DNA of 22,516 nucleotides from Hydrogenovibrio sp049975065 (GTDB taxonomy: Bacteria; Pseudomonadota; Gammaproteobacteria; Thiomicrospirales; Thiomicrospiraceae): assembly GCA_049975065.1 (NCBI GenBank), contig JBNGDN010000026.1; one strand, 5' to 3'. This document shows positions 1 through 8,632 of this stretch, piece after piece. Both the position numbers and the translations under genes were made by a program. Every line of letters begins with the position of its first letter. Within the stretch, counting starts at the first letter, position 1. The notes below the pieces were generated by a model that saw only the letters and a program-made list of their open reading frames with translations, searched no databases and was not told where the DNA came from.

Positions 1-58
1 ACAGGGCAAATGACAGCTTTTGCTTGCCCAAAAGCGTGGAACCTCTTAAACTGCTTTT

Positions 59-1213
59 ATGACGCATTCATTTATCTTGATCGACACTCAACCAACTTTA
101 GAAACCTTCTGCCGCCGCATCGAGTCTGAGCGCTGGTTAGCGATTGACACCGAATTCGTGCGAACCGACACCTACTTCCCGCAACTGTGTTTGATTCAAA
201 TCCAGTCCGAAGGCGGTCAGGCGGCGATTATCGACCCGCTGACGCTGTCGGATCTGTCGCCTCTGTGGCGACTTTTGGCGGCACCGAATTGCATCAAAGT
301 CTTTCATTCTGCCCGCCAGGATCTTGAAGTATTGTATCAACTTTCCGGGGCATTACCGTCGCCGATTTTCGATACTCAAATCGCGGGCGTCTTTCTGGGA
401 TACGGCGATTTGGCAGGCCTGGCCAAAGTCGTGAAAGGCGAACTTGGGCGGGTGCTGGAAAAAGATCAAACCCGCACCGACTGGAGCCGACGCCCGCTCA
501 GCGATCAGCAGCTGACCTACGCCATTGACGATGTGCGCACCCTCGCGCCCATCTACGAACGCTTTCTCGCTCGGTTAACGGATGCCGAGCAGAAGGCTTT
601 GGAAGAAGATTTTGAAGCACTCTTGTCGGAATCACTCTATCGGCCATCGCCCGAAACGGCGGGGGACAAATTGAAAATGGCCGGGAAACTGGCGCGTAAA
701 AACAAAGCCATTGCCTATCGACTGGCCGAATGGCGCGAACTCTACGCCATTAATCACAACAAACCGAAGCGGTGGGTTTTATCGGATGACGCTTTGATCG
801 ACATCGCCAAACGCCCACCGCAAACCCCTCAGGCCTTATATAAAGTGCCCAATATCAAAGCCTCTTCCGTCAAAAACTTTGGCGATGAGTGGATCGCCCT
901 GATTGATGAGGTGTTTGCCCACCCGGAACACTGGCCAGAAACCGAGCCCAAAGAACCGCCCCCAAGCGCTCAAGAAGACATTTTGCTGAACATCGCCTTT
1001 GCCCTGCTTCAGCAGACCGCCTTGGACTATGGTATCAATCCAAACAATATCGCTAACCGCACGCAATTACTGCAGCTTATCCGCCAGCCGGACAGCGGCT
1101 TGTCCGGCTGGCGTCATCTGCTCCTCGGCCAACCCCTTTGCCGCTTTTTGCAGGGACAGTCAAGCTTGAGTTGCCAGTCACAGCGCATCATTCAAAAAAC
1201 TTTCATGCCATAA
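59..1213 (+). CDS. rnd: Ribonuclease D
   Basis: This is a 384-residue 3'-to-5' exoribonuclease of the DEDD superfamily, which trims the 3' ends of tRNA precursors and other stable RNAs in the cytoplasm. All exonuclease motifs are visible: Exo I with D30 and E32 (DTEFVRTDTYFPQLCLIQ), Exo II around D88 (FHSARQDLEVL) and Exo III in the YxxxD form with Y154 and D158 (TYAIDDVRTL). A helical HRDC-like part follows from about residue 210 (LAEWRELYAINHNKPKRWVL). The length fits the family (E. coli RNase D is about 375 residues), and the N-terminus aligns naturally with family starts. The ribosome binding site is weak (GTGGAA about 17 bases upstream). The next gene starts 62 bases downstream on the same strand. 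A CAGGCCTG site lies inside at 414-421. Confidence 0.96.
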   Translation: MTHSFILIDTQPTLETFCRRIESERWLAIDTEFVRTDTYFPQLCLIQIQSEGGQAAIIDPLTLSDLSPLWRLLAAPNCIKVFHSARQDLEVLYQLSGALPSPIFDTQIAGVFLGYGDLAGLAKVVKGELGRVLEKDQTRTDWSRRPLSDQQLTYAIDDVRTLAPIYERFLARLTDAEQKALEEDFEALLSESLYRPSPETAGDKLKMAGKLARKNKAIAYRLAEWRELYAINHNKPKRWVLSDDALIDIAKRPPQTPQALYKVPNIKASSVKNFGDEWIALIDEVFAHPEHWPETEPKEPPPSAQEDILLNIAFALLQQTALDYGINPNNIANRTQLLQLIRQPDSGLSGWRHLLLGQPLCRFLQGQSSLSCQSQRIIQKTFMP

Positions 1214-1275
1214 CGTAAGTGTCATCTTTTATAATCATCGGCAACTTATATAAATACCAAAGGTAAGGATTTAAC

Positions 1276-2550
1276 ATGTCTCAACCCAGAAACGTCATCT
1301 ATGCTCAGGCCGGAGGGGTTACCTCCGTCATCAACGCCAGTGCCGCCGGTGTCATCGAAATGGCCAAACGTCACCCGGAGCGATTTGGCAAGGTCTATGC
1401 CGCCATTAACGGAATTGTCGGCGTGCTGGAGGAAAACCTGACCGACGCATCCCAGTTCAGCGAAGACCTATTGGATCGACTGAAAGTGCAACCGGGCGCG
1501 GCTTTTCAGGCCTGTCGTTTTGACTTGGACAGTGTTGAGGAAAACCCGGCACAATACCAACGGGTTCTGGAAGTGTTCAAAACCTATGACATCGGCTATT
1601 TTTTCTACAATGGCGGCAACGGTTCCATGGTCACGGCTCAAAAAGTGGCCGATTACTGCTCGGCTCATGGCCATCCGGTCACCTGCATCGGTGTGGCCAA
1701 AACCATTGATAACGATCTGGCCTTATCCCATTGCAGCCCCGGATTTGGCAGCGCCGCCAAATACATTGCTACCAGCTTACTGGAAGCCACCATGGATCTG
1801 TTCTCCATGCACCACACGTCCACCAAGTTTTTTGCCTTAGAAGCCATGGGGCGCAATGTCGGCTGGCTAACCATTGCCGGCGGCTTGATTAAAACCGCCA
1901 TTCCCGAAGTACCCTTATTGGTACTCCCAGCGGAACGCGCCTTTGACAAGGCCAAATTTCTGGATCGGGTTCGCACCCTGATCGACACCAAAGGCTATTG
2001 CGTATGCATTGTCTCGGAAGGCTTGATGGACGAAAACGGCAATTACATCTCAATTGAAAACATCGAACACACCCACAACAATCATTACACCCAACTGGGG
2101 GGCGTCGCCCACACCCTCTCCAATTTAGTGGCCGACACCTTTAATTGCAAAACCCACAGTGCCGTACCGGATTATCTGCAACGTTCCGCCAGTCACCTGG
2201 TGTCCGAAACCGACTGGGAAATGGCCTACCGAGCAGGCAAGGCAGCGGTGCAAGCGGCACTGGACGGACTGCATGGCGTTTTGCCGGTCATTGAGGTGAT
2301 CGATACGCTGCCGCTGGTTTGGCGCTACAAAAACGTCAAGCTGGTGGACGTCGCCGATTTGGAAAAATCGGTACCCGACGAATTCATCACCGAAGACGGT
2401 ATGGACATCACCCCAGCGGCCATCGAGTACCTGCTGCCACTGATTAAAGGCGAACGCACGCTTCAATACCGAAATGGATTACCGAACATTCACCCCATGT
2501 GTTTTGATTTGGTGACAAAACAATTGCCACCGTTCAAAGTATTCAAATAA
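1276..2550 (+). CDS. pfp: Phosphofructokinase of the pyrophosphate-dependent type
   Basis: This 424-residue protein belongs to the PfkA/PFP family, which phosphorylates fructose 6-phosphate in glycolysis. The pyrophosphate-dependent forms work reversibly in many methylotrophs and sulfur oxidisers. Visible motifs are AQAGGVTSVINAS near the N-terminus, GGNGSM at residues 113-118, AKTIDND at 141-147 with the catalytic Asp145, and EAMGRNVGWL. Lys142 before TIDND is the residue typical of PPi-linked enzymes. However, the usual Asp of the GGDD/GGND motif is Gly116 here, so the phosphoryl donor is less certain than the fold. The start is well supported by AAGGTAAGGA about 5 bases upstream. Candidate -10 boxes (TATAAT at 1230, TATAAA at 1249) lie in the 62-base gap after rnd, but I see no good -35. 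Confidence 0.9.
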   Translation: MSQPRNVIYAQAGGVTSVINASAAGVIEMAKRHPERFGKVYAAINGIVGVLEENLTDASQFSEDLLDRLKVQPGAAFQACRFDLDSVEENPAQYQRVLEVFKTYDIGYFFYNGGNGSMVTAQKVADYCSAHGHPVTCIGVAKTIDNDLALSHCSPGFGSAAKYIATSLLEATMDLFSMHHTSTKFFALEAMGRNVGWLTIAGGLIKTAIPEVPLLVLPAERAFDKAKFLDRVRTLIDTKGYCVCIVSEGLMDENGNYISIENIEHTHNNHYTQLGGVAHTLSNLVADTFNCKTHSAVPDYLQRSASHLVSETDWEMAYRAGKAAVQAALDGLHGVLPVIEVIDTLPLVWRYKNVKLVDVADLEKSVPDEFITEDGMDITPAAIEYLLPLIKGERTLQYRNGLPNIHPMCFDLVTKQLPPFKVFK

Positions 2551-2583
2551 TCTTTTTTTGCAACGCCCTCCATAACGACACTA

Positions 2584-2593
2584 CCAGGCCTGG
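2584..2593. repeat. CCAGGCCTGG palindrome, copy 1
   Basis: Perfect decamer, here within the 12-base palindrome ACCAGGCCTGGT, in the pfp-mscS intergenic region. Eight perfect copies occur in the window. Confidence 0.85.
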
Positions 2594-2616
2594 TTATTTA
2601 CTAGGTCTGGCAATTT
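2584..2616 (+). terminator. Possible hairpin terminator after pfp
   Basis: CCAGGCCT (2584-2591) can pair with AGGTCTGG (2603-2610) with one G-U pair and an 11-base loop, followed by CAATTTT. The T tract is short, so this is a weak terminator candidate built from one copy of the CCAGGCCTGG repeat. Confidence 0.35.
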
Positions 2617-2730
2617 TCTGCCAAACTGAACGGCATTTCGCCTAAAATGTTGCGTCTTGAATTCTCGTATCGAAATGCTTTTTAAAGGATTTCACCGACT
2701 CAACTTCAACCTTCTTTAGGAAACACACCT

Positions 2731-3561
2731 ATGGACTTCTCAACGATTGATGTGAACCAGCTCTGGCAAACCTACGGCATCGAATGGAGCAGCAACCTAC
2801 TCTTTGCACTGCTCATTTTTATCATCGGGCGCTGGGGGATTAAGATCGTACTTCGCATTACCGAACGTATGTTGCAAGCTTCCAAAATGGATGACATGCT
2901 GATTAAGTTCGTTCAGTCGATCCTGAACGCTCTGCTGTATCTATTCATTATCATTGCCTCGCTCAGTCAGTTGGGCATAGACACCACCTCGCTGGTGGCG
3001 CTAATCGGTGCCGCCGGTTTGGCCATCGGCTTCGCCCTGAAAGACTCGCTGAAGAACTTTGCTTCCGGCGTGATGCTGATCGTGTTCAAACCGTTTAAAG
3101 TCGGCAACTTCGTCGAAGCCGGTGGCACTTCCGGCGTGGTGGAAGCGGTGGGTATTTTCAGCTCCACCTTCCGCACTGGCGATAACCGTGAAGTCATTAT
3201 CCCCAATGGCAACATCTACAAAGGCAATATCACCAACTACTCTGCCCGCGAGACCCGTCGTGTCGATATGGTGTTCGGTATCGGCTACGATGACGACATT
3301 AAACAGGCCAAACAAATCCTGACCGACCTGATTGAAAACGACGAGCGCGTGCTAAAAGACCCGGCGCCCAGTATCGTCGTGGCGGAACTGGCCGACTCCA
3401 GCATTAATTTTAATGTGCGCCCTTGGGTGAAATCCGGGGATTACTGGCCGTTGAAATGGGACATGAACGAAAAAGTCAAACTGGCGTTTGACGACGCCGG
3501 CATCGGCATCCCTTTCCCACAAATGGATGTGCATGTTCACAGCTTGCAAACCGAATCCTAG
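2731..3561 (+). CDS. mscS: Small-conductance mechanosensitive channel, MscS family
   Basis: This 276-residue inner-membrane channel releases solutes on hypo-osmotic shock. Three hydrophobic segments are visible: about residues 19-38, 67-86, and the pore-lining Gly/Ala-rich TM3 around 89-115 (ALIGAAGLAIGFALKDSLKN). The cytoplasmic vestibule domain follows, starting at the conserved FKVGNFVEAGGTSGVVEAV stretch and including the PNGNIYKGNITNYS region. Length and layout match E. coli MscS (286 residues). TAGGAAA lies about 10 bases upstream of the ATG. The TAG stop is formed by the outer end of the 169-bp inverted-repeat element that begins at 3558, so the insertion sits exactly at the end of the gene. 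Confidence 0.95.
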   Translation: MDFSTIDVNQLWQTYGIEWSSNLLFALLIFIIGRWGIKIVLRITERMLQASKMDDMLIKFVQSILNALLYLFIIIASLSQLGIDTTSLVALIGAAGLAIGFALKDSLKNFASGVMLIVFKPFKVGNFVEAGGTSGVVEAVGIFSSTFRTGDNREVIIPNGNIYKGNITNYSARETRRVDMVFGIGYDDDIKQAKQILTDLIENDERVLKDPAPSIVVAELADSSINFNVRPWVKSGDYWPLKWDMNEKVKLAFDDAGIGIPFPQMDVHVHSLQTES

Positions 3562-3726
3562 CCCGAATGTTTCATGAATTTGTGCTGAGATTGCGCAGGG
3601 CATTGGTTTCACAAGGAAATTTTCGAAGAAGTGTCGTATCCACGATTACGACCGACTGAGAAAATATGGCTTGTGGAATCAAGGAGCAAGCAAGGTCGGT
3701 GCAAATTTGTGAAATATTCGGGCTAG
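3558..3726. mobile_element. 169-bp MITE-like inverted-repeat element, copy A
   Basis: The ends are inverted copies: the left begins CTAGCCCGAATGTTTCATGA and the right ends GAAATATTCGGGCTAG. The element has no coding region. A second copy at 15034-15202 lies in the opposite orientation, has the same length and differs at about 13 of 169 positions by hand alignment. Both ends carry TA next to GCCCGAAT, which suits a TA-duplicating (IS630/Tc1-like) element moved by a transposase encoded elsewhere. The transposase family is an inference. The element separates mscS from the DUF481 gene and may act as a hairpin at the mscS 3' end. Confidence 0.85.
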
Positions 3727-3743
3727 CAGCGCTTTCATTTTCT

Positions 3744-3769
3744 TCAAAGGACGTTTTTGCGTTCTTTGA
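3744..3769 (+). promoter_or_regulatory. Hairpin upstream of the DUF481 gene
   Basis: TCAAAGGACG (3744-3753) and CGTTCTTTGA (3760-3769) form a stem with 9 of 10 pairs and a 6-base loop (TTTTTG). It ends 37 bases before the DUF481 start codon, so it could be a leader hairpin or an operator. Its function is unknown. Confidence 0.35.
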
Positions 3770-3806
3770 TGTCTGTATTTTTAACCTTTAAAAGGGAATA
3801 TAACCT

Positions 3807-4541
3807 ATGAGAAAACACACTCTCGCACTGTTTGGTGCCACCTCTCTACTGATTGCCACCCCTGTGCTGGCGGAAGACAAGCCTGAGCTTGGGTTAAGCG
3901 GAAGCGGGCAAGCCGGTTACTCCAATACCACCGGCGACACGTCCACCCAAGCCATTTACGGCTCACTGGGTCTGGAATATACCCAGAAAATGTATAAGCT
4001 CAAAGCCAAGTTCGATGCCACCAATAAAGAAGAAGATGGCAATCGCACCGACGAACGCTATGTCGGCGACCTGCAGGGCAACCTGTATTTTTCCGACTAT
4101 CAAAAAGCCTATGGCTTCGGTCAATTTAAAGCCGTGAACGATCGCTTTTCAGATATTGAGCTGAGCACCTATACCATTGCCGGTCTGGGGTATAACTTCA
4201 TTAAACGCAAAGATATGATTCTGACCGGTGAAGCGGGTGCCGGTTATCAAAGTGACAACTATTACAAAAACAGCGACACCAAAGACATGTCACAAGCGAT
4301 TGCCAAACTCTACGGCAACTTTGAATACGCGTTTAATCCGAATGTCCGCTTTCTGCAAAACCTCACCGTCTTCACGGGTGAAAAGCAAACCAATACGGAA
4401 AGCAACACCGGCTTAAAAGTCCTGTTTAACAGCCATTTCAATATGCGCATCAACTACCAATACCGCCACAACAGCAAACCGGCTGAAGATAAAAAGAACG
4501 TCAACACCGAAACGATGATTACCTTGGGTTACGACTTCTAA
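3807..4541 (+). CDS. DUF481 (YdiY-like) outer-membrane protein
   Basis: This 244-residue exported protein has a clear Sec signal peptide (basic MRKH, hydrophobic core LALFGATSLLIATPVLA, likely cleavage after residue 22 before EDK). The mature part is made of alternating beta strands (QAIYGSLGLEYTQKMYKLKA, STYTIAGLGYNFI, HFNMRINYQYRHN) and ends in LGYDF with a C-terminal Phe, as in outer-membrane beta barrels. The pattern fits the DUF481/YdiY family, sometimes described as salt-induced. Its biochemical role is not known. AAGGGA lies about 11 bases upstream of the ATG. The stop codon runs straight into a CCAGGCCTGG palindrome, and a strong terminator follows about 30 bases later. The gene stands alone. 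Confidence 0.85.
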   Translation: MRKHTLALFGATSLLIATPVLAEDKPELGLSGSGQAGYSNTTGDTSTQAIYGSLGLEYTQKMYKLKAKFDATNKEEDGNRTDERYVGDLQGNLYFSDYQKAYGFGQFKAVNDRFSDIELSTYTIAGLGYNFIKRKDMILTGEAGAGYQSDNYYKNSDTKDMSQAIAKLYGNFEYAFNPNVRFLQNLTVFTGEKQTNTESNTGLKVLFNSHFNMRINYQYRHNSKPAEDKKNVNTETMITLGYDF

Positions 4542-4551
4542 CCAGGCCTGG
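4542..4551. repeat. CCAGGCCTGG palindrome, copy 2
   Basis: Immediately after the TAA of the DUF481 gene, again inside ACCAGGCCTGGT. Confidence 0.85.
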
Positions 4552-4572
4552 TCATTCCTGCATCAATGCCAT

Positions 4573-4601
4573 AAAAAACCGGGGACAGCCCCGGTTTTTT
4601 T
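4573..4601. terminator. Bidirectional intrinsic terminator
   Basis: AAAAAACCGGGG, loop ACAG, then CCCCGGTTTTTTT. It is a perfect GC stem flanked by A and T tracts, so it works in both directions between the DUF481 gene (plus) and the broken lipoprotein gene (minus). Confidence 0.93.
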
Positions 4602-4692
4602 ATGGCGGATTTTCGACACATATCCGCAGGTAAAGTATGGGTTCGAAAGTCAATATTCGGCTAAAACTCCAAGCCTCAAGCGCGCATCAGTC

Positions 4693-6957
4693 TTAATTGA
4701 TCTGAATGGTGTTTGAAGGCGTTATCCACCGAGCGGCGGCAATGCTTTCGGGGCGGGAAGTCACACCGGCACGGTCAGCATTCTTCTGCGCTTCGGCGGT
4801 GTGCCGCTGGACATCTTGGTTGCCACGATACTGTAACTGGGTTGGGTACTCTATGCCCTCATAAGTGAAAGGGCAAATATTAAAAAACGTCATATCACGC
4901 CAGAAATTATCATCATAGTCTATGTCGCCAAACGTTCGACATCCACCGGTATCCGCACCGTATCCGAAATCGTTTAACAATCAATAGATGGCGTATTGTG
5001 TGTAAAAAGGGTCATTTTCGCCAATGTCCGTGCCAAAAAACGCCTTCGCCTGCGGATTGTTATACATCACATTGTTTCGCACTTTAATAAAGCGACTCAT
5101 GCCGTCACTGTAAACCGTGTTGCCGCCCCGCTCAGGATTTTTATCGGAAAACACATTACCCTCAATCAACAAGGCATCGTCCATGGACGTGCCCTGATAC
5201 CCTGTGGTGTAAATGCCGCCGCCGTCCCACAATTGCTGCAGGGTGGCATAGGTACGGTTATGGGTCACTTTATTATGACGATTCGGGGTAAACTCGGTAT
5301 GGACGCCCCACATATTCGGGGTGGCCGTCGCCAGCCCAAGATTGATGCCCGGATCCAACAACCCCCAGCCCCAGCCCATCGCAATCGCCGACCAAGGGGT
5401 GTACATAATGGTGTTATGGTCGATGTGGGTGTTACGTGAAAAACCGACATAAATACCCGCCACATCGTAATATTCCTGGCCGATATGACGAATGAGATTA
5501 TTGCGAATGGTGTTATTGGCGGTCAGCTGCACCGCATCCGGGGCATAATCGTCCTGTTGAACCCCGCCCAACCAAATGGCCGAGGCGGAAATATCTTCAA
5601 ACAGATTATCCTCAATCAACGCATTTTGCGTACCGGTTCCGAAGTGCAGCGCCACCGCGCCCAGGTGTTCGAAAATATTGCCTTGAAACACAACCCCATC
5701 AACGTATTCCAGCTCGATATTGCCCGGGGTTTCAACCACCGACTGCACATGGCCGATGGTGTTATAGTCACCGGAAGTGCCGGTCACCCGATTGCCGCTT
5801 TGATCGGAAATGTACCCTTGCTCACCACTCGGCTCCAGCCAAGTGGCATAAGCGAAATTCAAGTTTTGAAACCGAATATTTTTCACTGGCGCATCCTGAC
5901 GACCTTGGACGGTTAGCAACTGCTCTAGCTGCGGCATTTCTACCTGAACGCGACGCATATCCTGACCGTCCAGCGGAATGTAATACAGGGTATCCGCTTT
6001 TTGATCGAGGTACCATTCCCCAGGCTCGTCGAGAAAGGCATAGGCATTTTCAAAAAACGCCACTCGAAAAAAACTCCACAGGTTGGTAGCGGTTTTCTCA
6101 GGATTCAGATACAGGTTCGCGTTGCGCCAGGCGGTGTCTTCGAGCTGAATCAAGCCGGTTCTGGATAAATCATAATCCAGTTTGGCTCCCAGATCATCGA
6201 GAATAAATTCATGTTCATAAAACTGCAACGCGTCCTGAACGGAAATATGAGTATTGTGGTAATCGGGAAACGGGATAATGCCTTTCAGCGGCACGCGCTG
6301 CATTTTCCATTGCGGCAGGGCAACGGCTTCAATATCCTCGACATTCTGCCAGGTATTCGGATCCGGCCAACCAGCGGCCAGGCTTCCATCCATATTCTGC
6401 AGCGGTATATACAAGATGCCCGCCGCATCACTGTTAGCTGGTGAGTTCGGATTATAGCCATAATAAGGCCAGAAGCCGCCCGGGTAATCACCGGTTCTGG
6501 CGCGGGTGGCACGCACGCCGTCCACATACAGTTGCCGCGACACCGTGCCTTTTGCACTGGCGCGATAAATATTTTTGTCCGCGTCCTACAAAGTCCAACC
6601 ATCAATTTGTCGAGAGCCGTACAGACTCGCCTGCGCCCCCGCCGCCGCTTGATACGTCAGCTGATAACCGTCCTGTGGCGCATCGCGGTGATCCAACCGC
6701 AAAGGTGCCTCCAGCCGATAGACACCGGATTTAAGGTTTACCGTAACATTTGTTGCACCCGCAACCATCTCCCGCGCTTTCTGCTGGGCACGCGCCAGTG
6801 TCTGAAACGGCTGATCAATCTCACCCGTGTTAGTATCCTTACCCTCCGGCGACACCCAAACAGTCACCGTCTGCGTTTGACGATCATTCGAATCACCGGA
6901 CTGACAGCCCGATAGCAACGCCGCCAATAAGATAGCCGCACTCATTTTTTTGATCAT
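4693..6957 (-). pseudogene. Right-handed beta-helix lipoprotein gene with two in-frame stops
   Basis: A single reading frame of 755 codons is interrupted by TAG at 6586-6588 (codon 124) and TGA at 4981-4983 (codon 659), with no frame change. The first piece (6586-6957) has a lipoprotein signal with lipobox LSGC (Cys18) and the N-terminal VSPEGKDTNTG...PFQTLARAQ pattern of parallel beta-helix enzymes. The middle piece (4981-6585) carries beta-helix rungs (IRNNLIRHIGQEYYDVAGIY, HIDHNTIMYTPWSAIAM, NALIEDNLFEDISASAIWLG). The third (4693-4980) keeps the same frame and family style (GDIDYDDNFWRD). Such proteins are often carbohydrate lyases or binders, but no substrate can be named. The ATG lies 21 bases after the DUF2058 stop with CAGGGG upstream, so the two were likely co-transcribed. 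Recent decay or base-call errors would both explain the intact frame. Confidence 0.8.
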
Positions 6958-6978
6958 ACCCAGCCCCTGTTTAACGCC

Positions 6979-7536
6979 CTACCAAATCAAGTCATCCGGT
7001 ATGGCAAATTTTGCATAATAGTCACGATCTTCTTCCGAGAGGGCATCATCCTTATCGGACAGCGAAATCAACACTGTCGGGTCACGCTGCTCAATCTTTT
7101 CAACCACCGACGCTGGCACCAGCACATAATCACCGCCCTGCCGCGCAATGCGGATGCGACCACTCACCAGCCCCTGACGTGTTTGAGCATTGACCTGCAG
7201 AGTCTTGACCTGTTTTTCATCGGCAAAATGAAATGTCAGATCGCCCGCCACATCGGTCAATTGATTGGACTGCAGCAACTGCTTCAGTTCCGCCAATTTG
7301 GCCGTTTCCGCCTGCTGCTGTTGGCGCTCCAGATTCAATTGTCGATCTTTTTCCGCTTTGAGCCGCATGGCTTCTGCCGCCAGCTTGGCTGCATCGCTGT
7401 CGCCTTGGCCCGCCTGAGCGCCCTTTTTGGATTTGTGCTGTTTGCTTTGTTGATATTTTTCTTTTTTAATTTTTTTGGCTTGGTGCTCATTCACCAAACC
7501 GGATTTTTTCAATTGATCAAATAGCGACCCGGCCAT
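6979..7536 (-). CDS. DUF2058 (YaiL-like) protein
   Basis: This 185-residue cytoplasmic protein starts MAGSLFDQLKKSGLV. A very basic, Lys-rich stretch follows (KKIKKEKYQQSKQHKSKKG), then a charged Gln/Lys/Glu helix likely to be coiled coil (about residues 50-95). The C-terminal domain ends YAKFAIPDDLIW, a tail typical of DUF2058. The family has been described as nucleoprotein or polynucleotide-associated, but its function is not established. The length matches the family. The start has only a weak GCGGG upstream. It is the first gene of a minus-strand pair with the broken beta-helix lipoprotein. Confidence 0.88.
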   Translation of the reverse strand: MAGSLFDQLKKSGLVNEHQAKKIKKEKYQQSKQHKSKKGAQAGQGDSDAAKLAAEAMRLKAEKDRQLNLERQQQQAETAKLAELKQLLQSNQLTDVAGDLTFHFADEKQVKTLQVNAQTRQGLVSGRIRIARQGGDYVLVPASVVEKIEQRDPTVLISLSDKDDALSEEDRDYYAKFAIPDDLIW

Positions 7537-7557
7537 TGTTTACCCGCTTCATTACTC

Positions 7558-7586
7558 GTTATAGAATGTCAACCATTCTAACCCAA
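7558..7586 (-). promoter_or_regulatory. Candidate promoter of the DUF2058 gene
   Basis: On the minus strand, TTGGGT (7586-7581), a 17-base spacer and TATAAC (7563-7558) lie about 22 bases before the start codon. The spacer includes the inverted pair AGAATG/CATTCT, which might serve as an operator. Confidence 0.4.
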
Positions 7587-7661
7587 TCGCACCGACGGAT
7601 TCGTTAAAACGCGATGCTTTTCGTCTGCGTCAACGTCGGAATAAATGAGGATTAAGGCTTT

Positions 7662-8605
7662 ATGAACTGGGATTTTGTAGTCGTGTCCATCGCAGTGATA
7701 TGAGTGTTTAGCCTGCTGGCACTCGTGGCTCTGCGTTGGCGCGATGCGGCAGACGAACACCGCGAATGGCAACGTCTGTCGGCACAGCAACCCTTGAACC
7801 CCATTCGCTTTGATCCTGCCATGGTGAACAACTTGCCGCCTGCCGCCCAAGCGTTTTTTCGCTTTGCGATTCTACCGGGAACGCCTTTAAAAACTGTGGC
7901 TGAAATTGATATGGGGGGCGAGTTCAGTCTGGGCGATCGTACCAACCCCAACGATCAACCCATGAAAGCCAGTCAAATTCTGGCCGCACCGCAGGGCTTT
8001 ATCTGGAAACTAGAGCGTTTTGGCAAGATGGGGGTTACCGGTTCGGATTCGGCACATTGGACACGTTTTCGAATTTTCAGCCTCCTACCGGTGGCGCGTC
8101 TGGGTGGCACAACCGACCACCGTCGTTCCGCATTTGGGCGCTATGTGGCGGAAGCGTTATTTTGGACACCTGCGGTCTTTTTACCANNNNNNNNNNNNNN
8201 NNNNNNNNNNNNNNNNNNNNNNNNNNNNNNNNNNNNNNNNNNNNNNNNNNNNNNNNNNNNNNNNNNNNNNNNNNNNNNNNNNNNNNATCCTACAATGTCA
8301 CTTGGCAGGCGCTGGACGACCAGCGTGCCCAGGTCACGCTAGCCTACCAGAATCTGTCTCAGACCATCACGCTGGTCGTCTCGGAAGATGGCCAACCTCA
8401 AGAAGTTCACTTTATGCGCTGGAGCGACGCCAATCCCGACAAAATCCATCGACTTCAACCCTTCGGTGGGCGCTTGAAGGACTTTCGGGAAGTGGACGGT
8501 TTCCGCCTGCCATTCGATGTAGAAGGCGGACATCATTTCGGAACAGACGACGGCTTTACCTTTTTCAAAGCCAAGGTAAAATCCATCCGCTTTGTCAACG
8601 TTTAA
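7662..8605 (+). pseudogene. DUF6544-like membrane-anchored protein with premature stop and assembly gap
   Basis: An ATG at 7662, with AAGG 4 bases upstream, opens MNWDFVVVSIAVI. It meets TGA at 7701-7703 (codon 14) and continues in the same frame as VFSLLALVALRWRD. The two halves together form one N-terminal transmembrane helix, so the stop cuts a real gene. A GTG at 7704 could restart it, but with half a helix. The body (NLPPAAQAFFRFAILPGTPL, EALFWTPAVFLP before the gap; WQALDDQRAQVTLAY and GFRLPFDVEGGHHFG after it) resembles DUF6544 proteins of unknown function. Reading frames before and after the 100-N run differ, which means little because the gap length is arbitrary. The gene ends 27 bases from the convergent chemoreceptor. 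Confidence 0.65.
8187..8286. other. Assembly gap (100 N)
   Basis: Exactly 100 undetermined bases lie inside the DUF6544-like gene. Family spacing between the FLP and WQALDD segments suggests the true missing stretch is short. Confidence 0.95.
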
Positions 8606-8632
8606 ATGCCGGCAACAACAGATAAAATCGGG

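Noticed and set aside
4..29. Hairpin GGGCAA/TTGCCC before rnd
   Set aside because: It has a 6-base stem with a 14-base loop and no T tract, too weak to call a terminator or regulator.
4693..4980. Separate small gene starting with TTG right after the beta-helix stop
   Set aside because: It continues the same frame immediately after a TGA and has no ribosome binding site. It is better read as the cut-off end of the same gene.
4996..6915. Several plus-strand open frames over the beta-helix gene
   Set aside because: They overlap the minus-strand frame that carries the lipobox and beta-helix motifs. Their proteins show no domain and they have no ribosome binding sites.
8020..8625. Overlapping plus-strand frames crossing the first N run
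   Set aside because: They bridge the gap only because N codons read through. Only the 7662/7704 frame before the gap and the frame ending at 8605 after it look like real protein.
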